Below the pieces are notes generated by a model that made no database searches, had not been told where the DNA came from, and was given only the letters and a program-made list of their open reading frames with translations. DNA of 64,000 nt, taken from contig NZ_SRYZ01000001.1 in assembly GCF_004793475.1 (NCBI RefSeq), forward strand, positions 124,001-188,000. The letters are read 5' to 3'. Origin of the DNA: Bacteroides muris (ex Afrizal et al. 2022) (lineage in GTDB: Bacteria > Bacteroidota > Bacteroidia > Bacteroidales > Bacteroidaceae). Both the position numbers and the translations under genes were made by a program. Each line of letters starts with the position of its first letter. Positions within the stretch are counted from its first letter, which is position 1. Positions 31,376-41,578 of this stretch are shown here, in pieces.

Positions 31376-31981
31376 ATGATTGCATCCATTCAAGAGCTTT
31401 TGCAGAAAGAGGCACAAGCCGTACTGAACATTCCAGTGACGGACGCTTATGAAAGAGCTGTAGAACTCATCGTAGAACAAGTGCACCGCAAAAAAGGGAA
31501 ACTGGTAACTTCGGGTATGGGCAAAGCCGGACAAATAGCCATGAATATCGCTACCACCTTCTGCTCTACCGGTATTCCGTCCGTTTTCCTGCACCCCAGC
31601 GAAGCACAGCATGGTGACCTCGGCATCCTTCAGGAGAATGACTTGTTATTACTCATCTCCAATTCGGGCAAAACTCGTGAAATTGTGGAGCTGACACGGC
31701 TGGCACATAACCTGAACCCGGAACTGAAGTTTATTGTCATCACCGGAAACCCTGATAGCCCCCTGGCACACGAATCCGATGTATGCCTCAGCACCGGGAA
31801 ACCCCAAGAAGTATGCGTATTGGGCATGACGCCCACGACTTCGACCACTGCCATGACCGTCATCGGCGATATACTGGTGGTACAGACCATGAAAGAAACC
31901 GGATTCACCATTGAAGACTACTCCAAACGCCATCATGGTGGTTACCTCGGAGAAAAATCAAGATCATTATGCGTAAAGTAA
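31376..31981 (+). CDS. SIS-domain sugar-phosphate isomerase (KpsF/GutQ-like, no CBS domains)
   Basis: A 201-residue protein consisting of one SIS domain: VTSGMGKAGQIAMNIATTF, HPSEAQHGDLGIL, LLISNSGKTREIVEL and TPTTSTTAMTVIGD. These are the motifs of arabinose-5-phosphate isomerases, but the two CBS domains of KdsD/KpsF are absent, as in the short Bacteroidetes forms. It would interconvert ketose and aldose phosphates, possibly ribulose-5-P and arabinose-5-P for KDO synthesis. It overlaps the downstream PfkB kinase by 13 bp, which implies a functional pair. Confidence 0.88.
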   Translation: MIASIQELLQKEAQAVLNIPVTDAYERAVELIVEQVHRKKGKLVTSGMGKAGQIAMNIATTFCSTGIPSVFLHPSEAQHGDLGILQENDLLLLISNSGKTREIVELTRLAHNLNPELKFIVITGNPDSPLAHESDVCLSTGKPQEVCVLGMTPTTSTTAMTVIGDILVVQTMKETGFTIEDYSKRHHGGYLGEKSRSLCVK

Positions 31982-32898
31982 TAGGTATCGGAGAAACCAT
32001 ACTGGACATCATATTCCGTGACGAACAGCCCACAGCAGCCGTTCCGGGTGGTTCGGTATTCAACGGCATCGTTTCATTGGGACGTATCGGCGTCCCTATC
32101 TGCTTTATCAGTGAAACGGGCAATGACCACGTGGGTAATATCATCCTCAACTTCATGCGCGAGAACAATATCCCCACAGACCATGTCAACGTGTTCCCCG
32201 ACGGGAAGTCACCCGTATCACTCGCCTTCCTGAACGACCGGAGCGATGCGGAATACATCTTCTACAAAGACTATCCCAAGCAGCGTCTGGACGTGGAATA
32301 TCCGCAGATTCAGGAAGACGACATCATCATCATAGGTTCGTACTATGCCCTGAACCCTGTATTGCGCGACAAAGTGCAGGAATTGCTGGAACGCGCCCAC
32401 GACATGCACGCCATTATCTACTACGACCCCAATTTCCGTTCGTCCCATAAAGAGGAGGCCATCAAGCTGGCTCCCACCATCATCGAGAATCTGGAATACG
32501 CCAACATCGTGCGTGGTTCGCAAGAAGACTTCTTCTACATGTGGGGCTTGCAAGAGGCCGACAAGATATACAAGGACAAAGTGAAGTTCTACTGCCGTAA
32601 CTTCCTCTGCACGGCCGGTGCAGAGCAGGTGTCATTGCGCACCGGCACCATCTCCAAGGAATACTCCATTCCTCCGCTGGAAGCCGTCAGCACCATCGGC
32701 GCGGGCGACAACTTCAATGCAGGTATCATCTTCGGGCTGCTGAAATATAATGTACGCTACGAGGACCTTGATACCATGGACGAGACTACTTGGGACAAGG
32801 TCATCCGGTGCGGCATCGAGTTTGCCGCCGAGGTATGCCGGAGTTTCAGCAATTCCGTATCCAGGGAATTTGCAGAAGCACGGCAATTCCAGCCATAA
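31969..32898 (+). CDS. PfkB-family carbohydrate kinase
   Basis: A 309-residue ribokinase-fold protein. It has the N-terminal GETILDIIF, the PGGSVFNGIVSLGRIG substrate loop, the YYDPNFR strand and the C-terminal PfkB signature with catalytic Asp in STIGAGDNFNAGI. Phosphate acceptor not identifiable from sequence; fructokinase-like is the default call. The start lies inside the SIS gene (13-bp overlap), so both are translated together. Confidence 0.92.
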   Translation: MRKVIGIGETILDIIFRDEQPTAAVPGGSVFNGIVSLGRIGVPICFISETGNDHVGNIILNFMRENNIPTDHVNVFPDGKSPVSLAFLNDRSDAEYIFYKDYPKQRLDVEYPQIQEDDIIIIGSYYALNPVLRDKVQELLERAHDMHAIIYYDPNFRSSHKEEAIKLAPTIIENLEYANIVRGSQEDFFYMWGLQEADKIYKDKVKFYCRNFLCTAGAEQVSLRTGTISKEYSIPPLEAVSTIGAGDNFNAGIIFGLLKYNVRYEDLDTMDETTWDKVIRCGIEFAAEVCRSFSNSVSREFAEARQFQP

Positions 32899-32923
32899 CC
32901 GCCCCTTGCAGCAGGGTGTGTCC

Positions 32924-32964
32924 ACCACAGATTACACGGTCTAAAAATCCATGCAATCTGTGGT
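32924..32964. other. Hairpin after the PfkB gene
   Basis: ACCACAGATT (32924-32933) and AATCTGTGGT (32955-32964) form a 10-bp perfect stem with a 21-nt loop, 26 bp after the kinase stop. No T-run follows. It may be a weak terminator or an interspersed repeat. Confidence 0.45.
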
Positions 32965-33064
32965 AGAACAGCTTCCGGATTAACAAAATTCTCCTGTTTT
33001 TCCTTTCATTTCTGCTTTTTTTTTGCTTTATTTGTCTATCCTTTATACCTTAAGCATTCGCGCT

Positions 33065-33457
33065 ATGAATAGAAAAGGAAACAGACAGCACTCTCCAACC
33101 CCTCCTAAGCAGAAATGGCAAAACATCTGCCTTGCCTTGTGCATTCTTTTAGGAATACTCGCCTCTTGCGAAACAGAAGAATCCTTCTATCAACCCCGAT
33201 TACCGGCAAACGATGTCCCGTTGACCCGGCAAGCGTTATTCAAGCCAGGAAACTTCTTTGCCTACACCGACTCTACCCTAAAAGCCGTGATTTCCGCACT
33301 ACGCAGGGTGGAAGATTTCTTTGAAACCTACATATCTAATAATGTTGTTAATGCTTTCCGTAAGGAAGGATACGAAGATTATCCATTCAAAGAGTATTCG
33401 GATATCACCAATATTTTTCCCAACATAAAATTAACAACTAAAAATTGTAACGAATGA
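33065..33457 (+). CDS. Small lipoprotein of unknown function
   Basis: A 130-residue protein from the ATG at 33065; an upstream ATG at 33023 would place the signal sequence too far from the N-terminus. It has a basic N-terminus, a hydrophobic stretch and the lipobox LGILASC (Cys35). The mature part is short and has no family I recognise. Its stop overlaps the start of the next gene (ATGA), so it is the first member of a three-gene unit with the duplicated secreted proteins. Confidence 0.7.
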   Translation: MNRKGNRQHSPTPPKQKWQNICLALCILLGILASCETEESFYQPRLPANDVPLTRQALFKPGNFFAYTDSTLKAVISALRRVEDFFETYISNNVVNAFRKEGYEDYPFKEYSDITNIFPNIKLTTKNCNE

Positions 33458-34071
33458 AAAGACTATTATTTATTACACTGCTTATAGGATACATCTATCC
33501 TTGTGTAGCACAGGACAAACCTATCAGAACAGAAGAAACGCTCGAAGAAACAGTCATTTATAAAAAGACTACCACTTTTAGGGTGGATGGTTATACGTAC
33601 CAATGCGATGTAGATGACGGCAGCCAGTTTGTGACTCTTCATAACAAAGAGAACAAGTTGACATACAAAGATATTGTATATAAAGCCACAGGAAAAATAT
33701 ACATCGGTAGCTGGAATGAAAAAAAAGTAATTGAATACGATAGCTTCATGAGTAAACAAGCAGACCGCATTGTGGACGAAGCTTTTACCAAAGCCATGGC
33801 AGATGAACTCGGAAAGCGTGAGTTCACAATAACCATGCTTCTCAGTCCGGATACGGGGAAAGTAATAGAAGTGAATTTCAATTTCACAACCTTTAGCCCA
33901 TACGCCAGAGTGCCACTGCATGTCTATAGGGAAATCGAAGTAAAACTGAAAGAACAAATACACTTTAAACCCGGAGAAGTGGGAAAACAACTCAATTACA
34001 TCATGCTATCATGGAGACAAAAACCTAAAGGGAAACTCCCCCCATTACCACCTCCCGGTTCGCTAATGTAA
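33454..34071 (+). CDS. Secreted protein of unknown function, copy 1 of a tandem pair
   Basis: A 205-residue protein with signal peptide MKRLLFITLLIGYIYPCVAQ. The mature part is a mixed, probably beta-rich domain (GYTYQCDVDDGSQFVTL, KDIVYKATGKIYIGSW) and ends in the proline-rich tail GKLPPLPPPGSLM. I do not recognise the family. It overlaps the preceding lipoprotein gene by 4 bp. The next gene is a close paralogue whose leader copies the end of that lipoprotein gene. Confidence 0.8.
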   Translation: MKRLLFITLLIGYIYPCVAQDKPIRTEETLEETVIYKKTTTFRVDGYTYQCDVDDGSQFVTLHNKENKLTYKDIVYKATGKIYIGSWNEKKVIEYDSFMSKQADRIVDEAFTKAMADELGKREFTITMLLSPDTGKVIEVNFNFTTFSPYARVPLHVYREIEVKLKEQIHFKPGEVGKQLNYIMLSWRQKPKGKLPPLPPPGSLM

Positions 34072-34107
34072 GCAACATACAAAATTAACAACTAAAAATT
34101 GTGACGA

Positions 34108-34722
34108 ATGAAAAGACTATTGCTTATTACACTGCTTATAGGATACATCTACCCTTGTGTAGCACAGGACAAACCTATCAGAACAGAAGAATCACTTTGG
34201 GAAACTATTATTTATAAAAAGACTACTACTTTCGATGTAGACGGTTATACGTATCAATGCGATGTAGATGACGGTAGCCAATTTGTGACTCTTTATAATA
34301 AGGAGAACAAATTAACATACAAAGATATTGTATATAAAGCCACGGAAAAAGCATATATTGGTAGTTGGAACAGTAAGGTGGTTGAATACGATAGCTCCAT
34401 GAGTTGGCAAGAAGACTTCATTGTAGACCAAGCATTCACCAAAGCCATGGCAGATGAAATTGGGAAAGATGAGTTATCAATAACCATGCTACTAAGCCCA
34501 GACACAGGAAAAGTAATCGAAGTATATTTCAATTTTACGACCTTTAATCCATACGCTAGAGTACCACTGTATGTCTATAGAGAAATCGAAGTAAAACTGA
34601 AAGAACAAATTCAATACAAACCAGGGGAAGTAGGAAAACAACTCAACCATATCATGTTGTCGTGGATGCAGAAACCCAAAGGAAAACTCCCCCCATTACC
34701 ACCTCCCGGTTCGCTAATGTAA
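34108..34722 (+). CDS. Secreted protein of unknown function, copy 2 of a tandem pair
   Basis: A 204-residue paralogue of the preceding gene, identical over most of its length: same signal peptide, the same DGYTYQCDVDDGSQFVTL block, the same proline-rich tail. It differs mainly at EESLWETI, SSMSWQEDFIVDQ and one deleted residue near position 90. Changes are spread through the gene and mostly conservative, suggesting that both copies are under selection. Function unknown. Confidence 0.8.
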   Translation: MKRLLLITLLIGYIYPCVAQDKPIRTEESLWETIIYKKTTTFDVDGYTYQCDVDDGSQFVTLYNKENKLTYKDIVYKATEKAYIGSWNSKVVEYDSSMSWQEDFIVDQAFTKAMADEIGKDELSITMLLSPDTGKVIEVYFNFTTFNPYARVPLYVYREIEVKLKEQIQYKPGEVGKQLNHIMLSWMQKPKGKLPPLPPPGSLM

Positions 34723-34795
34723 GTAACATATAAAATTAACAACCCCAAATGGTAACTTATCAACCATCCATTACCGATTATCCACTGAAAAGCCC

Positions 34796-34803
34796 TATCT
34801 TTG
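34796..34803 (+). promoter_or_regulatory. -7 promoter box of the DEAD-box helicase gene
   Basis: TATCTTTG, followed by CGCCC, matches the Bacteroides -7 consensus and lies 31 bp before the helicase ATG. No good TTTG -33 box is visible. Confidence 0.6.
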
Positions 34804-34834
34804 CGCCCGAAATATAAAGATAGACAGAATTTTA

Positions 34835-36712
34835 ATGAAGACATTTGAAGAGCTCGGTGTGTCGCCGGAGATACGCCGCGCCATCGAAGAAATGGGTTAC
34901 GAGCAACCCATGCCGGTACAAGAGGAAGTAATCCCATACCTTTTAGGAGAAAACAACGACGTAGTGGCACTGGCACAAACAGGAACAGGAAAGACTGCCG
35001 CGTTCGGCCTGCCACTCATACAAAAGATTAACGTCGGCAACAGAATCCCCCAATCCCTTATCCTCTGCCCCACCCGCGAACTCTGTTTGCAGATAGCAGG
35101 CGACTTGAACGATTACTCGAAATACATCGACGGCCTGCGAGTGCTGCCCGTATACGGAGGCTCGTCCATCGAAAGCCAGATACGTGCACTGAAACGAGGT
35201 GTACACATCATCGTAGCCACACCGGGACGACTGCTGGACCTGATGGAACGCAAAACCGTATCGCTCGCCACCATACAGAACGTGGTGATGGACGAAGCGG
35301 ACGAAATGCTGAACATGGGATTCACGGACAGCATCAACGCCATCCTGGCCGACGTGCCGCAAGAACGCAACACCTTGCTGTTCTCCGCTACCATGAGCCC
35401 GGAAATCGCACGCATCTCCAAAAAATACCTGCGTGATGCCAAAGAAATTACCATCGGACGCAAAAACGAAAGTACCAACAACGTGAAACACGTGGTGTTC
35501 TGCGTCCATGCCAAAGACAAATATGCAGCCCTAAAACGTATTGTAGACTACTATCCGCAGATATACGGCATCATCTTCTGCCGCACCCGCAAGGAGACGC
35601 AGGAGATAGCCGACAAGCTGATGCAGGAAGGCTACAACGCCGACTCGCTGCACGGCGAACTGAGCCAGGCACAACGCGATGCCGTGATGCAGAAGTTCCG
35701 CATCCGCAACCTGCAACTGCTGGTTGCCACAGACGTTGCCGCACGCGGACTGGATGTGGACGACCTGACCCATGTCATCAACTACGGACTGCCCGATGAT
35801 ACCGAAAGCTATACCCACCGCAGCGGACGCACGGGACGTGCCGGCAAGACCGGAACTTCCATCGCCATCATCAACCTGCGCGAAAAAGGCAAGATGCGTG
35901 CCATAGAACACATCATCGGCAAGAAATTCGTTGCAGGCGAAATGCCCACCGGCAAGCAGATATGCGAAAAACAATTGCTCAAGGTGATAGACGACCTCGA
36001 GAAAGTGAAGGTGAACGAGGAAGATATAGCCGACTTCATGCCCGACATCTACCGCAAGCTGGACTGGCTGAGCAAGGAAGACCTTATAAAACGCATGGTA
36101 TCGCATGAGTTCAACCGCTTTCTGGACTACTACCGCGACCGCGAAGAGATAGAGGCAGCCACCGGAAGTGAACGCGGCAAGGGTGAGCGGAGTGAACGCC
36201 GAAGCAGCGGAAACCGCCAGGCCGAACCGGGCTACAAGCGCCTATTCATCAATCTGGGCAAGATGGACAACTTCTTCCCCAGTGAGCTTATCAGCCTGCT
36301 GAACAAGAACACCCGCGGACGCATTGAACTGGGACGCATCGACCTGATGCAGAAATTCTCTTTCTTCGAAGTAGAGGAAAAGGAAGCCGGTAATGTAGTG
36401 AAAGCCTTGAACCGTGCCAACTGGAACGGACGCAAGGTATCGGTAGAGATTGCCGGAGAGGAAGGAAAAGAGACCACACGAAGCAAAGGCAAAAAACGAA
36501 ACGAAGCCCCTGCCTCACGGCGCAAGGAGAAACCCGAAAACGCCCCTACTGCCAAAAAGAGCAAGCCCACACGCGAAGAACGCGGCTATACCAAAGCCCG
36601 CGGCAAGAAAGATGACTGGAAACAGTTCTTCCAAGGAAACAACGACTTCAAAGATCCCGAACCCAACTTTAGCGAAGAAGGTTGGGCAAAAAGAAGCAAG
36701 AAGAAAAAGTAA
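34835..36712 (+). CDS. DEAD-box ATP-dependent RNA helicase (DeaD/CsdA type with DbpA-like RNA-binding domain)
   Basis: A 625-residue RNA helicase. Walker A is AQTGTGKT (47-54), followed by PTRELCLQ, TPGRLLDL, the DEAD box in VMDEADEML, SAT in FSATMS, and domain-2 motifs VATDVAARGLDVD and HRSGRTGRAG. A DbpA-type RRM-like domain follows (RLFINLGKMDNFFPSELISL). The C-terminus is a lysine-rich tail ending RSKKKK. Such proteins act in ribosome assembly and cold adaptation. It has its own promoter and a strong terminator hairpin downstream. Confidence 0.96.
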   Translation: MKTFEELGVSPEIRRAIEEMGYEQPMPVQEEVIPYLLGENNDVVALAQTGTGKTAAFGLPLIQKINVGNRIPQSLILCPTRELCLQIAGDLNDYSKYIDGLRVLPVYGGSSIESQIRALKRGVHIIVATPGRLLDLMERKTVSLATIQNVVMDEADEMLNMGFTDSINAILADVPQERNTLLFSATMSPEIARISKKYLRDAKEITIGRKNESTNNVKHVVFCVHAKDKYAALKRIVDYYPQIYGIIFCRTRKETQEIADKLMQEGYNADSLHGELSQAQRDAVMQKFRIRNLQLLVATDVAARGLDVDDLTHVINYGLPDDTESYTHRSGRTGRAGKTGTSIAIINLREKGKMRAIEHIIGKKFVAGEMPTGKQICEKQLLKVIDDLEKVKVNEEDIADFMPDIYRKLDWLSKEDLIKRMVSHEFNRFLDYYRDREEIEAATGSERGKGERSERRSSGNRQAEPGYKRLFINLGKMDNFFPSELISLLNKNTRGRIELGRIDLMQKFSFFEVEEKEAGNVVKALNRANWNGRKVSVEIAGEEGKETTRSKGKKRNEAPASRRKEKPENAPTAKKSKPTREERGYTKARGKKDDWKQFFQGNNDFKDPEPNFSEEGWAKRSKKKK

Positions 36713-36740
36713 ATGCATAGTCTGGCATACAGAACGTAGT

Positions 36741-36780
36741 GAAACATCTCTTCTCCTACCACAAGGGGAAGAGATGTTTC
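36741..36780 (+). terminator. Terminator hairpin after the DEAD-box helicase
   Basis: GAAACATCTCTTCTCC (36741-36756) pairs with GGGGAAGAGATGTTTC (36765-36780), 16 bp with one T-G pair and an 8-nt loop, 28 bp past the stop. It is followed by GTTTCG rather than a long T-run. Confidence 0.7.
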
Positions 36781-36901
36781 GTTTCGCCCTGACCCCATAC
36801 ATCAATGAATAGACCGTCCTCCGGATAAGGGCAAAACCGGAAGCAAGCATAAGCAGAATCCGCGTATGTCCCATACTTTTTATCACAGAGGTTCATGCAA
36901 A

Positions 36902-37003
36902 AGAGGGGGAGTCAAAACCTTCTTTTTAACAAAATCATCCTTGCTACAGATATCTGTGACAGGGGTGATTTTCATATTTTTGGTGTTTTGACACATCCCC
37001 TCT
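36902..37003. repeat. 102-bp near-symmetric palindrome in a gene-free region
   Basis: The arms AGAGGGGGAGTCAAAACC and GGTGTTTTGACACATCCCCTCT surround AAAATCATCC/GGGGTGATTTT and a perfect central 12-mer ACAGATATCTGT (36946-36957). The symmetry centre coincides with the midpoint of the element. It could be a MITE-like element or a structured RNA. Confidence 0.65.
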
Positions 37004-37553
37004 GTAATAAGAATTCGGGAATTATGCATCAAGCTTCTCTGCATTACACATAAAGCATAAAGAGAAAAAGTACCTGCATCCAGAGGGCAAAATCCACACT
37101 TCCGGCACTGCATGCAATGGGATTTGCCCCCAATTTGTACGAGGGAAGCAGAGAAGAGGCCCTATATCTACGTTAATAAATATTATTTCAGAATGATTAA
37201 GAAATGGACAAGAAATCACCTTTAAGTTCTTGTTGTCAGATAGTTGAATCCGGACAAGGGAGAGATAACAGTGTGCTGGCAACCGTTTTGCCAGCACTCT
37301 TGCCGTCACTGCTGTAATGCCAATGAACAGGGCGATACAGGCAGTCGGTGCTGGAGTGCTGGCAAAATGACGAAAAATCAAAAAACGGATAGCGTTTGCA
37401 TTCAGCGCGAATTCATATGGCGGGTAAAATGCGGATAACCGAAAAGTACCTTCTATTCATGTGAAATAGGACATTCAACTATGGAATGGCAATAAATGAT
37501 TAGTCGGCATTCATTTCTCTATCTGTGGCAATCTGCAGTAATTGTGTTTTCCG
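37004..37553. other. Gene-free stretch with further hairpins
   Basis: No convincing coding sequence. A 10-bp perfect stem GTGCTGGCAA/TTGCCAGCAC lies at 37273-37297, and an imperfect one (GGGCAAAATCC/GGGATTTGCCC) at about 37085-37130. Short open frames here have no recognisable domain and unlikely composition. Confidence 0.5.
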
Positions 37554-39203
37554 TCATATCCTCGCCATTCCTTTAGCTTTGAATACAGGTTCTGCCTTTT
37601 GTATTTCCGATTCGAAGCCGAACCAACAACCATTTGAGGTATCGTCGTCAATAGGCAGAAAACATAAGCGGAGGCTTTCTTTGTAGTCTCCATAGATTAC
37701 TTCCCAATATTCCGGTGGCGTCTGGCGCTTGGTCTTGACCTTCTCAGCCGGTTTTTTCTTTAATGACATGCCGGCCTCTATCCAAGCAATGGTCACCATG
37801 ATTTGGTATGCCGGATAATGCATGCTACAGAATTCATAGAGTACAAGACCTCGCTTTTCCAGGCTCATGGGCTGGTCTATAAGATTTTTATCAATCAGAA
37901 ATTCCAAGAAACGATGCAGGAAATCGGGGTCGTCTAGAATAAGTCTGCGAGTGATAGCTTGCCAAGCGGTTGTGTTATAGAATCCGTCCAGAAGACGTGA
38001 CAGCTGCCGGGCCGTCTGAAGTTCGTTGACACTGATTTCATTCGTCCGAAGTACTTCATAAGGAGGAAAGGGAGAGTATCGGATGCCCAGTTCTTCCGCT
38101 CTTCTTCTCATTTCTGTGCCGGGAAGCAGCTTCAGGGATTCCAGCTGTATTTCACCGGCATTGTATCCGGCAAGTGTACGCACATCCTCAAATATTTCGG
38201 ACAGGCGGTACAGAGGCAATCCGGCAATGAGGTCGGCATGTGTCTCCATATTGGGCAGAGAACACAGGAAACGAAGACCTTGCAGTGAATCTTCCAGACC
38301 TCCCATCCGACGGCTTTTCAGCAGGACTGGTTCGCGCAGGCTCTGAATACCGGCCTCGAGATGGAGCAGTCCTTCAGGCAGCTTCTTCAATTCATTTTTC
38401 AGCTCTTCGGATAATAGTGCAGGATGTATTTCTAAGTGAAAGCATACATCCGGGTAGAATTCCAGAAAAAGCCGCAGCAATTCTTTAGCACGGCGCGGAT
38501 TATAATTAAAGGTCCGGTCGAGGACGCGTACGTTTTTTATTCCATGGCTGTGGATAATCAGAAGGCGTTCACGAATACTTTCAATGGACAGTGTGCGCAC
38601 CGGTTTTTCTCCACCGCTGACACAGAATGCGCATGTGTTGAAACATCCCCGGGTAGTCTCCAGTTGTACGAATGGTTTGCTCCAGTTGAAGAAACAGCTT
38701 TTTTCCGGCGGCACCAGCCGGGCAAAGTCAACAACACGGGCTATGCCGTTGTCTATATATTGCTTTTGAGGACTTATATAGCAAATCCCCGGAATATTGC
38801 CCCATTCTTCCGGCCGGTTCCAGCAAGCCAGCCATTGAGGAAATACTTCTTCTCCCTCTCCTCGGAACACGCAGTTGATGAAAGGATTTTTACGCAGAAA
38901 ATCCTCATTGTCTCCCAAGAATTCAGGCCCGCCCAAGACGAAACAGCTATCGGGAAGCAATGCTTTCAATCTTGCTGTGATGTGCAGTAGCTGTTCATGA
39001 TTGAACAACCATGCTGTTGCAGCAATGATATCGGGCTGATGCCGGTATATTTCGTCCACAATCATTCCTATGTTTTCATTGATGGTGGCAGATACACTCT
39101 CCCATTTTATGGAATTGTTCTTGACCATTTGTGCGTGCAGTGCAGGAAGTGCCAGCGAAGAGTGCGCATACGAGCTATTGAGGTCTATCCAAAGAATTTT
39201 CAT
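37554..39203 (-). CDS. B12-binding domain radical SAM protein (DUF4080 type)
   Basis: A 549-residue protein with an N-terminal cobalamin-binding-like Rossmann domain (1-150, with FVLGGPEFLG). Its radical SAM core carries the cluster motif C187-x3-C191-x2-C194 in TRGCFNTCAFC. The C-terminal helical extension is of the DUF4080 type. The substrate is unknown for this family; tRNA or small-molecule methylthiolation has been suggested for relatives. A TAAATTTG box at 39233-39226 (minus strand) just upstream is a good -7 promoter element. Confidence 0.88.
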   Translation of the reverse strand: MKILWIDLNSSYAHSSLALPALHAQMVKNNSIKWESVSATINENIGMIVDEIYRHQPDIIAATAWLFNHEQLLHITARLKALLPDSCFVLGGPEFLGDNEDFLRKNPFINCVFRGEGEEVFPQWLACWNRPEEWGNIPGICYISPQKQYIDNGIARVVDFARLVPPEKSCFFNWSKPFVQLETTRGCFNTCAFCVSGGEKPVRTLSIESIRERLLIIHSHGIKNVRVLDRTFNYNPRRAKELLRLFLEFYPDVCFHLEIHPALLSEELKNELKKLPEGLLHLEAGIQSLREPVLLKSRRMGGLEDSLQGLRFLCSLPNMETHADLIAGLPLYRLSEIFEDVRTLAGYNAGEIQLESLKLLPGTEMRRRAEELGIRYSPFPPYEVLRTNEISVNELQTARQLSRLLDGFYNTTAWQAITRRLILDDPDFLHRFLEFLIDKNLIDQPMSLEKRGLVLYEFCSMHYPAYQIMVTIAWIEAGMSLKKKPAEKVKTKRQTPPEYWEVIYGDYKESLRLCFLPIDDDTSNGCWFGFESEIQKAEPVFKAKGMARI

Positions 39204-39571
39204 GTCCGGTTGAATTTCATTTTCGCAAATTTAGATATAAATTGCGATTTATGTGCCAGGGATATAAGAAAAAGTCAAGTCCCCCACTCCACAGCTCTTT
39301 TATTCAAAGGAGTTATCGGAGAGTTCTTACAAAGAAGAATCAATTTTCTTGTCTCAGCTTTAGGTTCAATCAATCTGTCTGAATTTAGTAAAGCGGCTCA
39401 TACAATTCACAGGATACATTCTGTATTTTTTAAAAATAAGAAACCGTGAGTCACTTTCTCAAAATGATGGATGCTCCATTCCTGTGAGAAAACTGAAAGG
39501 CAGAAACTGATGCAGATGAGAAGCAATTCTATTCTTTTGTGTATCATAGCTTTTATCATTACAGTTCGAAA
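39204..39571. other. Gene-free stretch
   Basis: Apart from the promoter of the radical SAM gene at its left end (39226-39233), I see no gene, repeat or RNA structure here. Confidence 0.5.
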
Positions 39572-40086
39572 TCATGCATTAGAATCGAAGGTTCTTGACA
39601 AAAAAGTGATGTATTCCTGCTTCGTCTTCTTGTTGTATCTTATTTTCATATTACCTCCACTTAAATCTCCCATATTCTTCTTCATGACTACGCTGCCTGT
39701 AATGATGAGGGCATCCTCACTGAAAACTTTCTCAAGTGCGTTGATGTTCTTTTCGTTGTAATAACAGCGGAAGTCTTCTACGAACTTCAGAATCTCGCGG
39801 CGACGGCGCACGTCTGTAACCGACCGTCCTTCTTGCATGACTTTAGCGTAATTGTTGTTGTCGAGAACCATACGCACTCCAGTAATGAAACGATAGTAAG
39901 CTCTTTGCGAAGCGAGCCCTTGTACGAAGCATCTTTGGGTGTCAGTGTGACGGGAATGTTTCTTACCTGATAACCTTGCGCATCGTTCAGGCACGATTGT
40001 ACATTCAGATTCGATTCGCATTCGACGAACATCACATTCTCCAATTCTAACTTTTTATACCAATCTTTGTCTCGGTTCTGAAACAA
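39572..40086 (-). pseudogene. Decayed NTF2-like/LPP20-like protein fragment
   Basis: Two overlapping minus-strand frames together encode one interrupted protein. The first, from 40086, reads ...NIPVTLTPKDASYKGSLRKELTIV. The second continues FITGVRMVLDNNNYAKVMQE, then an NTF2-like part (EDFRCYYNEKNINALEKVF). Restoring one T in the AAA run at 39888-39890 (+ strand) joins them. The protein also lacks its N-terminus and signal peptide and stops early at FDSNA, so it is a remnant truncated at both ends. The identity is from general resemblance to a Bacteroides family. Confidence 0.65.
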
Positions 40087-40132
40087 ACACAGTTTTATTA
40101 TTATCCATTATTTTTTAAAATCAAGCATAACC

Positions 40133-41544
<1,412 letters not shown>

Positions 41545-41578
41545 GACTGCAATATATGCAGAAGCGGGGAATATCCAG

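Larger units (their letters stand above)
33427..34744 (+). repeat. Tandem duplication of about 655 bp
   Basis: The leader AAATTAACAACTAAAAATTG occurs before both secreted-protein genes (33427 on and 34083 on). A shortened AAATTAACAAC follows the second gene at about 34734. The second leader is a copy of the 3' end of the upstream lipoprotein gene, which fixes the direction of the duplication. Confidence 0.85.

Noticed and set aside
37022..37381. 119-codon minus-strand frame in the gap after the helicase
   Set aside because: No domain, odd composition and several hairpins in the same stretch; likely non-coding.
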